The notes under the pieces: model-generated
The model's database searches: none
Seen by the model: only the letters and a program-made list of their open reading frames with translations
What the model was told of the DNA's origin: nothing
Translations under genes and position numbers: made by a program
Source: Lachancea thermotolerans CBS 6340
Taxonomy: Eukaryota > Ascomycota > Saccharomycetes > Saccharomycetales > Saccharomycetaceae
NCBI RefSeq assembly: GCF_000142805.1
Contig: NC_013077.1
Span: 372,001 to 436,000 of the forward strand
Reading direction: 5' to 3'
Length of the DNA: 64,000 bases
Shown here: positions 21,425 to 31,387 of the stretch, one piece after another
How positions within the stretch are numbered: the first letter of the stretch is position 1
Layout: each line of letters starts with the position of its first letter

Positions 21425-23821
21425 ATGGCTGACTACGCTCTCCAGAGGGTTTCTGAACTCATCAAAGATGAACCTAGCATTGATAGAATACGTGAGCTTG
21501 TGAATCAAATAACCAAGGAGAAGTCCACGATTGACTACCAACTGAATAAAGATTCAAAGAAAAGCTTGAATGATGTCACTTCAAGTTTAGATAGGATGCA
21601 CCTCGCTCGCAAAAACGTGCGTATGTTGAAGGATAGATTAAGAGAAGTAAGCACTCTCAGTCAGGAAAACCAGTCATCCATCGAGCGTTATGAGGTAATA
21701 AACGAAGCCACCGCAATACATGAATTGATCGAGAAGACTACATCAATGTACAACAAAATCATTGGGTTCAATGATCTTCTAACGCGTTTAAGTGAAATGA
21801 TGGACAATGAGCTCGCACAAGATGCATTACAGAGTGGCATACCAAATCTACTTCAAATCCACTACCTGTTAACTATGGCGCGAGACTTCCATGATCAATC
21901 ACTTATCCTGGCTCAGACCTCTACTGAAGATGTCCAGAGAACAATGCAACGTGTTTTTCAGCGACTCCCCGAATTGATCCAAAAGTTCGACAGGCTTTTA
22001 GAGTCGCTGATCTTTGACATTGTAGAAGCAGTCAGAACGGAAAACCAATCGCTCCTTATCCGTCTCTTCAAAATCATTGATTTGGAAGACAGGGAAGACA
22101 TTAAAATCGAAGCCACTCGCAGGATCATCGAGTCTAAGGAGAGGGAACAAGATGCTAGAAAAATCAGAAAATTACCAAGCACATATGGAATTACTGGAAG
22201 TCGTGATGAGGCCCCTGTTACTCAGTACCCAAGTCCGGCCGCTCTCGCCCAGGAAATTACGAATGGAACAATTCAAACTCGGCTGCAACCCCGCGGTTAT
22301 AAAAAGTTTCTTTTCGACAAAATAAAAAGCTCCATCCAGGACGTATTTCAGGAAGTAAGGAGAGAATACAGCGGGGAGAAAAGATTCGAAGTACTGAACA
22401 ACCTGGACTGGGTCTTCAATGAACTGCTGGTGGTGAAGGACCATGTATCAAACCTGTGCCCGGCGCACTGGCAACTGTTCGACAAATTTTATGAGCTTTA
22501 CTACCATGAGCTAAACAAACTTATTACCGAGCTGGTCAATGCTGAGCCAGAGACACTGATCATTTTAGACATCCTAGACTTCGACAAAACCTTTCAAAGT
22601 ACACTAAGAAAGGACTTTGGGTTCTCAAAGGATCAAGCCAAAAGTGTTATTGGTGAAAAAGAGAAAGAAACATTACTAAGCGACTACTTGAATTTGATCG
22701 TGACCAAGTCAAACGAGTGGTTCGGGAACCTCGAAAGTGCAGAAATGAAGATCTTTGTCGAAAGGACAACTCCTCCTCACACAGACTCCGAAGGTCTTTT
22801 ATTCCTGGATGGCACAAAAACTTGTTTCCAGATGTTTTCACAGCAAGTGGAAGTCGCTGCTGGTTCCGGGCAAGCCAAAATCCTTGTAGGTGTTGTTGAT
22901 AAATTATGCGAGCTATTAGCTGCAAGACAAAAGAATTGGATGGACATTATTTCAGTGGAAGTCAAAAAAAGTGTAGAATACAATCATAAAGTTGAAGAGG
23001 ATCCTGAAAGTGTCACACCAGAAGAGGAAAGTTCTGGCGGTTTAGTGGAATACTTGATCGCGGTGGCCAACGATCAGATGAAGGCTGCCGACTACGCAGT
23101 TGCCATCTCTCAGAAGTATGGTTCCATAGTGTCAAAGGTTCACGAAAAATCTATCACAAACAATATCGAACGTACCCTGGATGGCTTTGCTGAGGTTGCA
23201 AAGTGCAGTAGCACGGGGTTGATTAAACTAATGTTTGACGATCTGAGAAAGCCTTATACCCAGGTTTTCGGGAAAAATTGGTACACTGGGAACCAAGCGC
23301 AGCAGATTGCAGATACATTGTATGAGTACTTGGGAGACATACGAGCCCAGATGAACCCTTTCGTTTATTCTACATTAGCTGAGAGCGTGATTGAAGAGAC
23401 AATTCTGAAATTTGTGGAATGTCTCAAGTACGAACATTCCTTCAAAAGCAAGCATAACAAGTTTTTAGAATGCATGAAACGAGACTTCGAAGTGTTCTAT
23501 AAACTGTTTGTCCAGTTCGTGCCTGAGGAAGAGAGAGAGATTATTGACGACAAGTTTAAACTCATGGAGTTTTTCATGGACTTTAGCTGTGGACCGGTTA
23601 ACGGCATTATCGAGGTATGGACGCAGTGTCTCGAAATGTACTGGGACTGCCCCGCTTCCTTTCTGTCTGCCATCCTGAAATGCAGAAAGGACGTGGATTC
23701 TTCGACATTGAAAAGTACAGTTGCCACGGCACAGAGGATAGCTTCTAGCCCCCAAAGAGCTAACCAGTTAAGGGCTGTGGACCTGCAACCTACTTTCATC
23801 AGCCGTTTCAAAATCGCATAA
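21425..23821 (+). CDS. SEC6: Exocyst subunit Sec6
   Basis: A 798-residue protein from the first ATG; the frame is open upstream only from a TTG. The match with S. cerevisiae Sec6 (805) is strong throughout, for example EKSTIDYQLNKDSK near the start, PRGYKKFLFD, PETLIILDILDFDKTFQSTL, HTDSEGLLFLDGTKTCFQMF and VEYLIAVANDQMKAADYAVA. Sec6 is an all-helical subunit of the exocyst that tethers secretory vesicles to the plasma membrane and binds SNARE regulators. Its stop lies only 28 bp from that of convergent TDA2, so the two 3' UTRs probably overlap. Confidence 0.97.
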   Translation: MADYALQRVSELIKDEPSIDRIRELVNQITKEKSTIDYQLNKDSKKSLNDVTSSLDRMHLARKNVRMLKDRLREVSTLSQENQSSIERYEVINEATAIHELIEKTTSMYNKIIGFNDLLTRLSEMMDNELAQDALQSGIPNLLQIHYLLTMARDFHDQSLILAQTSTEDVQRTMQRVFQRLPELIQKFDRLLESLIFDIVEAVRTENQSLLIRLFKIIDLEDREDIKIEATRRIIESKEREQDARKIRKLPSTYGITGSRDEAPVTQYPSPAALAQEITNGTIQTRLQPRGYKKFLFDKIKSSIQDVFQEVRREYSGEKRFEVLNNLDWVFNELLVVKDHVSNLCPAHWQLFDKFYELYYHELNKLITELVNAEPETLIILDILDFDKTFQSTLRKDFGFSKDQAKSVIGEKEKETLLSDYLNLIVTKSNEWFGNLESAEMKIFVERTTPPHTDSEGLLFLDGTKTCFQMFSQQVEVAAGSGQAKILVGVVDKLCELLAARQKNWMDIISVEVKKSVEYNHKVEEDPESVTPEEESSGGLVEYLIAVANDQMKAADYAVAISQKYGSIVSKVHEKSITNNIERTLDGFAEVAKCSSTGLIKLMFDDLRKPYTQVFGKNWYTGNQAQQIADTLYEYLGDIRAQMNPFVYSTLAESVIEETILKFVECLKYEHSFKSKHNKFLECMKRDFEVFYKLFVQFVPEEEREIIDDKFKLMEFFMDFSCGPVNGIIEVWTQCLEMYWDCPASFLSAILKCRKDVDSSTLKSTVATAQRIASSPQRANQLRAVDLQPTFISRFKIA

Positions 23822-23849
23822 CCTACACACATATATTTGATAAACAGCA

Positions 23850-24281
23850 TTACTTAGAAACCCAAACCACCGTCGCTAGCAGCCGGGCCCCTGCCTCTGT
23901 TTCCACGCTGTGGGAGTATCCTCCGTCTTTTGTTTTGTTCCAGGATCCACCGATACTGGAATCTATACTGAGATTGAAATCCTCGCTGTCCGAAAAAGCC
24001 ACTTTTGTGAGCGACACCACAAACTTGTGTGCCGATGAAGCCTTACTGAGCTCTACAAGTATCGATTCGGTACATGCCCCTAAGTCATCGGACGACGCAT
24101 CTCTGGCACTGGTCTCGATTATAGACGCCAGTTTTTCGGGAGCAACCGGAAACTCCGAAGAAGAGGGTACTGAATTGACCTCGAGGGCTGGCATGAATGA
24201 GGACAAGAAGCTTTCCTTGAGCTGTTCAGGCGACAACTGGGATTGTTGTATCAGTGGTTTGAGCGAACAAGTAGTTAACAT
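23850..24281 (-). CDS. TDA2: Tctex-type dynein light chain-like protein Tda2
   Basis: A 143-residue protein from the ATG at 24281; one further upstream codon is only GTG. The C-terminal half matches S. cerevisiae Tda2 (126): HKFVVSLTKVAFSDSEDFNL, SIGGSWNKTKDGGYSH and the closing LLATVVWVSK, the strand pattern of the Tctex/DYNLT fold. Tda2 works with Aim21 at cortical actin patches to regulate actin assembly. The N-terminus is longer than in S. cerevisiae, and an internal ATG is a possible alternative start. It corresponds to YER071C. Confidence 0.85.
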   Translation of the reverse strand: MLTTCSLKPLIQQSQLSPEQLKESFLSSFMPALEVNSVPSSSEFPVAPEKLASIIETSARDASSDDLGACTESILVELSKASSAHKFVVSLTKVAFSDSEDFNLSIDSSIGGSWNKTKDGGYSHSVETEAGARLLATVVWVSK

Positions 24282-24284
24282 CAC

Positions 24285-25089
24285 ACGTCAAAAATGATGT
24301 GTTGTTTGTTCACGAGGTCTGAACAAGTAAGTTTGAACGTCACAGCGCACCACCTTGCTCCCACCAAGATTGGCCTTTGAAATGTACTGCCGCGTTCAGG
24401 TATCCTCTAACCTAACAAGCGTCCTTTAAATTCCATTCAACATTAAATACTTCTTGTTATGGTTATTGAAGCGTCTCGTTCTACGTCAAAGAGATTATAG
24501 ATCGCCTGTGTATTCGGATGCTCGAAAACCTTGCCCAATAAAGGTCCTTTTGCTACATCCAACCCAGTTCTCACCGCCTGAAGAATCGTCACTTCGCCCG
24601 CCAGCGGCGCTTCACACAAGCAACGTAGCACGCACGATGAAACGAAGAAGACAAACTGACGGGCGAAATCGAATACAAGAAATACCGACTTGATGAAGGT
24701 TGTAAATCCATTGTTGAACAATGTGCTCGGCACTATGCATAATTAATCAACACGTACACGATGACATCACGGTGAACTCTGGCCGGAGCTCGCCTTTATG
24801 TTCATACGAGTCATCCAAGTTTCTCTGCCTGTTAACTGGACCACCAGGTGTACCAGTTGAGATGTGCCGCCCAGGCGCGCTCTACTAACGGTCTCATTTC
24901 TCGCTTTTGGATGAGGGCCCGCCTCTAAATTGAAATTAACCATGTTCCACGTGTTGGAGGGCAAAAATATATATATAAGGTGGTGGGGGCCGGACGAGTT
25001 CCGCTGATAACGAAAAGCTCCGGATCCAGCAGTGAAAACGAAGCATCTTCACAACCACAGCGCCTTAGCTACTTCGCAACACCGTCCAT
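24285..25089. other. TDA2-VTC1 intergenic region
   Basis: About 800 bp between divergent genes. Small overlapping frames (24443-24733 minus, 24454-24693 plus) look like chance. The VTC1-proximal end holds a CACGTG box and a TATA box, listed separately. No RNA gene is seen. Confidence 0.4.
24948..24978 (+). promoter_or_regulatory. Pho4-type CACGTG and TATA box of VTC1
   Basis: CACGTG at 24948-24953 lies 137 bp before the VTC1 ATG, with a TATATATATAA box at 24968-24978. VTC1 is a classical phosphate-regulated gene bound by Pho4 at CACGTG or CACGTT. Cbf1 binds the same core, so the binding factor is inferred. Confidence 0.5.
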
Positions 25090-25461
25090 ATGTCTTCCGC
25101 GCCACTGCTGCAGAAAGCGCCAGGCAAGAAAATTGCACTGCCCACTAGAGTGGAGCCCAAGGTCTTCTTCGCAAATGAGCGTACATTTTTGTCGTGGTTG
25201 AACTTCACAGTCATGCTCGGTGGCCTGGGTATCGGGTTGCTGAACTTTGGTGACAAGGTTGGCCGCATCAGCGCCGGACTGTTCACACTGGTGGCCATGG
25301 CCACGATGGTGTACGCGCTGGTGACATACCACTGGAGAGCCTCGGCTATCAGGCGCAGAGGATCCGGGCCCTACGACGACCGTCTGGGCCCCACCCTGCT
25401 GTGTTTCTTCCTGTTGATCGCCGTGGTGGTGAACTTTTTGTTGAGAATGAAGTACCAGTAA
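25090..25461 (+). CDS. VTC1: Vacuolar transporter chaperone Vtc1
   Basis: A 123-residue membrane protein nearly identical over its length to S. cerevisiae Vtc1 (129). The start [20 protein letters not shown] leads into [19 protein letters not shown] and three hydrophobic helices (about 35-58, 62-82 and 97-119), with the [15 protein letters not shown] loop between helices two and three. Vtc1 is the small membrane subunit of the VTC complex, which makes polyphosphate from ATP and moves it into the vacuole. A CACGTG box upstream fits phosphate-starvation control. Confidence 0.97.
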   Translation: MSSAPLLQKAPGKKIALPTRVEPKVFFANERTFLSWLNFTVMLGGLGIGLLNFGDKVGRISAGLFTLVAMATMVYALVTYHWRASAIRRRGSGPYDDRLGPTLLCFFLLIAVVVNFLLRMKYQ

Positions 25462-26631
25462 AGCTCGCGAGCGAGCGCAAGGGCTAACACTGCACGATGC
25501 CCAAACAGCCGCACCGCGGCCTGCGTACAGTACATAGTAATGAGGATATTGAACTTTTTCCCAACCGTGCGTACGTGCGTGCTTGCGCGCGTCGTGCTCC
25601 GCTGCAACTGCGACGTGGATCACGTGATCAGGGCTATCCCACACCGTAGAGCATGTGACTCTCCCTGGCGTCCCGTGCCCACGTGCCTCCGAGCGTGCCC
25701 ACGTGACCAACTCTTTCCTTCAACTGCACAGCCGTGCCATTAAGTATCATTTTTTCCCAAATGGTCGAGATGCCCATAGGAATACCAAGAATATCTAAGC
25801 CTTACGTGCACAAGCACGCGTAGCGCAAGCGGCCGCCCTCGCCGGCTCAGATGCTCCGTCTAAAATCCGCATTTACCGGAGCAAGATCCACGTTTCAGAA
25901 CCGGCTTTTGCCCGTAAATGCCGGTTTGTTCACCCTCACGGCCTTAACGCCTCCCTCGGCGATAGCACCACGACTCGTGACTGCTGAGAGATTCTCAACA
26001 AGACTCGCTGCTTTTTCCTGCTGGGAAGGCTCGTTTCTGTGAGGGGGCGCCGCCCCGCACGTACTGACCGTGCCTTCGCATCTGAGTGCTTCGAGGAGCA
26101 GTTATTGGGCACACGCAGGCGTAGAATTTTTTTCAACGTCTAAACGAAGCTGGCCCGCACAGGTCCTTTATCTCAGAAAAAGCCAGGGCGGAAGATTAGT
26201 GCGCCGCAGGTTCCGACCTTCGTGGCTTCGGCCGTACAGACAAGGCCGAGGGCCGAGCACTCGAGGCGGGGTCCACGGGCAAGCCGTTTGGGTGCGTTCC
26301 ACGGCGTCTTCCATGCGAGCGGGTTGCGTATTCGGCTAGGGCCGTCTTAGTCTCGTCGGATGAGAGGAGGAGTGGGGGCGCTATGATGTAGTGGCTTTGG
26401 AAGCGCGTTCGACTAGGGTCCAAGGAATGCAGGCTTTGGCAGCAGGTTCTGGGAGGGGATCTCCTCTTCCAAGCGAGCAAAGAGGGGTTGTTGGCTATTC
26501 GATTCGCGTGCAACTAATTGGGTTCAAGAGGGGGTTACAGAGTCGAGGGGCGAATATAAGAGACGAGGCTGCGGTCGAGGATGTCTTCTCGATTGAATAG
26601 TTAATTCCATAACCCATCGCTTACTAAAGCA
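25462..26631. other. Long GC-rich VTC1-ALD5 intergenic region
   Basis: Nearly 1.2 kb, richer in G+C than most gaps here, especially 25800-26450. It holds the E-box cluster and a 63-codon ATG frame at 25851-26042 with a basic, mitochondrial-presequence-like start (MLRLKSAFTGARSTFQNRLL). I know no homologue and do not call it a gene. The last 60 bp before ALD5 form its leader. Confidence 0.4.
25621..25705. promoter_or_regulatory. Cluster of three CACGTG E-boxes
   Basis: CACGTG occurs at 25621-25626 (inside palindromic TCACGTGA), 25680-25685 and 25700-25705 (CACGTGAC). The cluster lies 160 bp past VTC1 and about 930 bp before ALD5. Cbf1 or Pho4 are the obvious binders; which gene they serve is unclear. 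Confidence 0.4.
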
Positions 26632-28185
26632 ATGCTAGTATCAAGAACTTTTTCAAGAAGCGTCGCTTCGAGACTCGTGCTACGCAGCTATTCGCAGTTG
26701 CCTCTCAGAGTGCCCATCACACTGCCCTCGGGGGTGACTTACGACCAGCCAACCGGGCTGTTCATCAACGGCGAGTTCGTTCCCTCGCGCCAGCACAAGA
26801 CCTTTGAGGTCCTCAACCCTTCCACGGAGCAGGAGATTGCACACGTGTACGAGGCGCGTGAGGACGACGTGGACGTCGCAGTCGCTGCTGCCAAGGCGGC
26901 TTTCGAGAACAAGTGGGGCACTGCGGACCCAGAGTTCCGCTCTAGATGTCTTTACAAGCTGGCTGACCTTGTCGACAAGCACGCGGAGGTGCTAGCCGGC
27001 ATCGAGTCGCTCGACAATGGTAAGTCGTTGCTCTGCTCGCGTGGTGACGTGGACTTGGTGGCCAAGTACCTCAGATCCTGCGCCGGCTGGGCCGACAAAA
27101 TCTTCGGCCGTACCATCGACACTGGTTCTACACACTTTTCGTACACGCGCCGCGAGCCTCTCGGTGTGTGCGCACAGATTATCCCATGGAACTTCCCTCT
27201 GCTCATGTGGTCCTGGAAACTAGGCCCAGCGCTGGCCACCGGTAACACCGTTGTCCTGAAGCCCGCTGAGGCCACTCCTCTCTCTGCCCTTTACGCTTGT
27301 CAATTGGTCCAGGAAGCTGGTATCCCAGCCGGTGTTGTGAACATTCTACCTGGTTTCGGAAAACTGCTCGGAGACAGGCTATGCACACACAAGGACGTCA
27401 AGAAAATCGCATTCACAGGTTCTACTGCTACCGGCCGCCACATCATGCGCAGCGCAGCCAACACTATCAAGAAGGTTACTTTGGAGTTGGGAGGCAAGTC
27501 CCCTAACATTGTTTTCGGAGACGCCGACCTTGACAAGGCCGTGCGCACCATCGCCTTTGGTATCTTCTACAACTCCGGTGAAGTTTGCTGCGCCGGTTCC
27601 CGTGTTTATGTCCAGGACACCGTTTACGAGGAGGTTTTGGAGAAGTTCAAGAACTACGCCGAGTCCCTGAAGGTCGGCGACCCATTCCAGGAGGGCGTCT
27701 TCCAGGGTGCCCAGACCTCGCAAATGCAAATTGACAAGATTCTCGACTACGTGCAGATCGGTACTGGCGAAGGTGCTCGTGTAGTTGCTGGCGGCGAGCG
27801 TCTCGGCGACAAGGGCTACTTCATCAAGCCTACTATTTTTGCCGATGTCACGGAAGACATGCGCATTGTCAAGGAGGAGATCTTTGGCCCTGTCGTCACT
27901 GTCTCGAAGTTCTCTACCGTGGACGAGGTCATCGAAATGGCCAACGACAGCGAGTACGGCTTGGCTGCAGGCATCCACACCAAGGACATCAACAAGGCCA
28001 TGGACGTCTCTAACCGTGTCAAGGCCGGTACTGTCTGGATCAACACCTACAACAGTTTCCACCAGAGCGTGCCATTCGGCGGATTTGGCCAGAGTGGTAT
28101 CGGTCGTGAGATGGGTGCTGAGGCCTTGGACAACTACACCCAGGTCAAGGCTGTCAGAATGGCCATCGACCCAGCTGAGCGCTAA
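26632..28185 (+). CDS. ALD5: Mitochondrial aldehyde dehydrogenase
   Basis: A 517-residue NAD(P)-dependent aldehyde dehydrogenase that oxidises acetaldehyde to acetate. The first ~25 residues are Arg/Ser-rich without acids, a typical mitochondrial presequence. The cofactor and active-site motifs are [29 protein letters not shown], the glutamate motif LELGGKSPN, the catalytic cysteine region GEVCCAGSR and EEIFGPV near the C-terminus. The position after VTC1 and before RPS24 matches YER073W (ALD5). ALD4 and ALD5 are close relatives, so the exact equivalence rests on gene order. Confidence 0.94.
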   Translation: MLVSRTFSRSVASRLVLRSYSQLPLRVPITLPSGVTYDQPTGLFINGEFVPSRQHKTFEVLNPSTEQEIAHVYEAREDDVDVAVAAAKAAFENKWGTADPEFRSRCLYKLADLVDKHAEVLAGIESLDNGKSLLCSRGDVDLVAKYLRSCAGWADKIFGRTIDTGSTHFSYTRREPLGVCAQIIPWNFPLLMWSWKLGPALATGNTVVLKPAEATPLSALYACQLVQEAGIPAGVVNILPGFGKLLGDRLCTHKDVKKIAFTGSTATGRHIMRSAANTIKKVTLELGGKSPNIVFGDADLDKAVRTIAFGIFYNSGEVCCAGSRVYVQDTVYEEVLEKFKNYAESLKVGDPFQEGVFQGAQTSQMQIDKILDYVQIGTGEGARVVAGGERLGDKGYFIKPTIFADVTEDMRIVKEEIFGPVVTVSKFSTVDEVIEMANDSEYGLAAGIHTKDINKAMDVSNRVKAGTVWINTYNSFHQSVPFGGFGQSGIGREMGAEALDNYTQVKAVRMAIDPAER

Positions 28186-28478
28186 GCACTGGATGTACTG
28201 AATATTCAAATCGTGTAACATATAGAGAAATAAAGGGGATACAAAACAATCTTGCGGAATCTGCAACCCTAGATACGCGGATCTGCCGCTGGAGCAATGC
28301 AACTCAAGGAAAGCCTCTAGTCAGCTGCTATGAGTGTTCATCGGGTACGATCGCTTGCCGTTAAAGAGCTGGCTTTAGACCGTAAAGGACATCGGGTGAG
28401 CACCAAGTTCTCAACCTTGACTTGGCGCTGTCAATGTACTATAAAGTGATCATCATGGTGCGACTGCTCGATTCTGAA

Positions 28479-28491
28479 ACACCCAAACATA
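28479..28491 (+). promoter_or_regulatory. Rap1 site of the RPS24 promoter
   Basis: ACACCCAAACATA matches the Rap1 consensus ACACCCRYACAYM at all but one position. It lies about 380 bp before the RPS24 ATG, followed by an A-rich tract (28507-28535). Rap1 sites flanked by A/T tracts are the standard ribosomal-protein promoter of Saccharomycetaceae. Confidence 0.7.
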
Positions 28492-28594
28492 CTGTTCCAA
28501 GGATTTGAAAAAAAATGAAAAAATGAATAAAAACATTGCGTCGCTTGGGTATATTCATTCACAGACCATCCCTGTAGGGTAGCCTGTGGCGTCT

Positions 28595-28758
28595 GCCTAG
28601 GGTGCGTGGCGGGAAGAGCCGGCGACCCCTAGGCTCCCGCCTGGACATGCCCTCGCCTAGGCTCGTAGCGGGAAGCTCCCAGGCAGGGAGCCAGTGCACT
28701 CTGCCTGAGGGCTCACGGTGGGTCTGCGAAACTCTGCCTAGCGACTCTGACTGCACAC
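28595..28758. repeat. GC-rich imperfect direct repeats and hairpin in the RPS24 promoter
   Basis: A 24-25 bp element starting GCCTAGG and ending in GCGGGAAG plus a few bases occurs at 28595-28619 and again, slightly diverged, at 28655-28678. The copies are offset by exactly 60 bp. CCTAGG also occurs at 28628-28633, and weaker CTCTGCCT copies follow at about 28700 and 28732. GGCGGGAAGAGCC (28608-28620) and GGCTCCCGCC (28632-28641) can pair as a hairpin. The block stands out in base composition from its AT-rich flanks. Function is unknown. Confidence 0.6.
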
Positions 28759-28869
28759 GGCACGAACCTGTGGGTAGCGGGCATTCGCAGTTTTTTCAAA
28801 GATCCACTTGATTAACGAATAGGCGTACTAACAGTTGAAGCTTCCAAGTAATCACAGAGGGTATACAGA

Positions 28870-29682
28870 ATGGTATGTCGAAACTGCGTACTGAGTGGGA
28901 TGCAACGGCATTTGGTGACGAGACGAATATAGATCATTGGTGCGTTTGCTACGGAGGAGTACTGATTGAAATGCGATGAGGCAATGAGAAACCACTAGTC
29001 AAGAAGTCAACTGCGGTGTTGAATAGTCGCACACGCGAGAGGGATTTACAGGAAGGCTTTTGCCTGCCAGTGCGGTGACCATTTATTTCGAAAATTTTGG
29101 ACACGACTTTGTTTTCGCCAGTCTCAGGGCATAGCGTGTGAGCCGGCGCTCCTACATGCGATCGCTGTATTCGTTTGCGCCACCAAATACCAACGAGTAT
29201 CCGACGAAGGGAGGCTGCATGCTCCGGCAGCAGCTTCGGTATTGAAACTTGGTTCGATTACTAACATACACTGGCAGTCTGACGCTATCACTATCCGCAC
29301 CAGAAAGGTCATCACTAACCCATTGTTGGCTAGAAAGCAATTTGTCGTCGACGTCTTGCACCCAAACAGAGCCAACGTCGCCAAGGATGAATTGCGTGAG
29401 AAGCTGGCCGAGGCCTACAAGGCCGAGAAGGACGCTGTCTCTGTCTTTGGCTTCAGAACCCAGTTCGGTGGTGGTAAGTCTGTTGGTTTCGGTCTAATCT
29501 ACAACTCTGTTGCCGACGCCAAGAAGTTCGAGCCAACCTACAGATTGGTCAGATACGGTTTGGCTGAGAAGGTTGAGAAGGCTTCCAGACAACAAAGAAA
29601 GCAGAAGAAGAACAGAGACAAGAAGGTCTTCGGCACTGGTAAGAGATTGGCCAAGAAGGTTGCTCGTCGTAACGCCGACTAA
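28870..29682 (+). CDS. RPS24A: Ribosomal protein S24 (eS24), two exons
   Basis: The gene is spliced: exon 1 is just the ATG (28870-28872), the intron is 28873-29277 and exon 2 is 29278-29682. The donor is GTATGT, the branch site TACTAAC is at 29259-29265 and the acceptor CAG ends at 29277. The 135-residue product equals S. cerevisiae Rps24 in length and is almost identical ([39 protein letters not shown], the basic tail [13 protein letters not shown]). It is a small-subunit ribosomal protein. The one-codon first exon is conserved with S. cerevisiae. The promoter has a Rap1 site. It stands for both YER074W and YIL069C. Confidence 0.97.
28873..29277 (+). other. RPS24 intron
   Basis: A 405-nt intron directly after the start codon, with donor GTATGT, branch TACTAAC and acceptor CAG twelve bases past the branch site. 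It is of the long class usual for ribosomal-protein genes. No snoRNA box pair is obvious. Confidence 0.95.
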
Positions 29683-30769
29683 GGTAATCACTTTCGTCAT
29701 TACTTTGTCAAACTAAAATACTTTCTATATTGTGTTCTAATATAACAGAAAATCATCCTCATTGTTAATAAACTCGACTCACGCGAAGGACTTGTGACCC
29801 CCAAGTGACAGCTGGTTTATAAACCGTTTATCCCTGGACGCCAGCGGGTAATAATGTGCTCCTTCTTAGATATGTGGCGACAGTTTGTCATTGACTTTCC
29901 CGTCGTAATCTTCCCAGGCTTGCGTTAGCGCCTTAGCACCTCCATCATATAGCCTACACTCCAGGCTCTATAGTATTAGCCTCAAGTGATGGAGTTAACA
30001 TTACGCGTTTCGATGTTGCTTCCATTTTCCGGCCACTTTCTTGACATCAGAGCTTCCTGAACAGCGCTCCTTCTCATCTTAATGACTACTACAAGAACGC
30101 GCCATTAAGGTTACGAAGACACTGACGGTCGCCTTAGCGCAGGCGGTCGACTCAGCGCAAACGTCCCTAGAAACTCCGAGTATTCTCAACTTCAGAGCTA
30201 CGTTAATCATTTATGGCATCGGGCGAGAGACTTGCCAACAGACACAGGCCCCTATAGCACTGAAAATCACCTGTATAATTACCCACAATTAAATTGGTCT
30301 TGTCGTGTGTCTTCCAAGGTCCCTAGTGAACTTTCTAAAACAGTGTTACAGATAAAAAGCAAGGCCTTTGCTAGCCGGTTTCTATTTACTTCTCCAAGCC
30401 AGCTGCCCGCAATAGACATTGAGAATTTGCACCGCAGCTGAAGGGACTCTCAAAGTATGGGTCGCTGACATAGTCAAAGTTCTGAAGGTCTTGAATTTGG
30501 TACCTGCACAGCCAAGCGTTTTTAAGCGTAGTGAAACAAACACTGACACTACAGGATACAGCTACGAAAAGAACAAACTCCTAGCTTACAAGCACAGCAA
30601 TCAGATGGGATAGAAGGTAACATTTGAACCTTTTAGTGTACGAGATGAAGTGCCTTCGTATTTAGTTATGTTAGATATCTTGGTTCTAGTTCAATTCTAA
30701 AGGTTGGGATCAAGACTTACTGAACCTGCAGCTCAAACCGCGCACAGGGAAAAAAGCCGCCTCTTCACA
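29683..30769. other. RPS24-YOS1 intergenic region
   Basis: About 1.1 kb with no convincing gene. Small frames at 30232-30441 and 30419-30613 lack resemblance to known proteins. It holds the RPS24 3' UTR and the YOS1 promoter; I found no tRNA boxes or repeats. Confidence 0.4.
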
Positions 30770-31160
30770 ATGATTTTCGGCTTAGGGAGACTGTTTTATG
30801 TGATACTGCTTCTGATAAATGCTGTAGCAGTTCTCAGCGAAGAGAGATTCCTGAGTAGAAGTATGAGAAAAACGAGAGCACCTTCCAATTTACCATTCCT
30901 TAAGCACAGCTACTAACCGCCCGCAATAGTTGGCCTAGGTTCCAGTGCCAGCCAAGCACCCGCATTTGGGCAGCAGGAGAACAGCACAAGGTCAAAGGTG
31001 GTGCAACTGATTGGTGCGATACAGACACTTTTGAGAAGTATGTTATAAACGCTTTGCTCCATTTCTAAATTGCGCCTGCCGTTACTAACAAAACTTTCCT
31101 TCAGTTCCGCTAATCGGAATCAACATATTGGTCATCGTATATGAGTTGCTATTGGGCTAA
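30770..31160 (+). CDS. YOS1: Yos1, ER-Golgi membrane protein, three exons
   Basis: Three exons, 30770-30860, 30930-31037 and 31105-31160, encode 84 residues (S. cerevisiae 85). Both donors follow AGA-A: GTATGA for intron 1 (69 nt) and GTATGT for intron 2 (67 nt). TACTAAC branch sites precede the acceptors TAG and CAG, and each junction rebuilds an ATT isoleucine codon. The product begins MIFGLGRLFYVILLLINAVA, a membrane helix, and ends in a second helix, IPLIGINILVIVYELLLG. Yos1 works with Yip1 and Yif1 in ER-to-Golgi transport. The S. cerevisiae gene also has two introns. Confidence 0.95.
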
Positions 31161-31387
31161 TTTCACGTAGGGCCGTTTGTGTACATCGGCTGGCTTAACC
31201 AGACGATCAAAATGATCACGCCGCACTTGGCAGTTGGCTCGATGCCCGCCTGCCTTAAAGTCTCCGCATTTAAACAAATTAATACTATATTATTAACATC
31301 GAATGCTTATGCATCATTAAAAAAGCGTTACCAAACGCTAAAATAACCTATCGCGCTAGGCCCATCGGCCTCCACGCGTGCTATCCA

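Noticed and set aside
27379-28302. 307-codon minus-strand frame inside ALD5
   Set aside because: Antisense to a strongly conserved enzyme gene and explained by its codon bias; the predicted protein resembles nothing known.
28973-28980. PAC-like GCGATGAG in the RPS24 intron
   Set aside because: Lies downstream of the start codon in an intron; a single 8-mer there is most likely chance.
29251-29262. GGTTCGATTAC resembling a tRNA B box in the RPS24 intron
   Set aside because: It overlaps the TACTAAC branch site, and no tRNA structure surrounds it.
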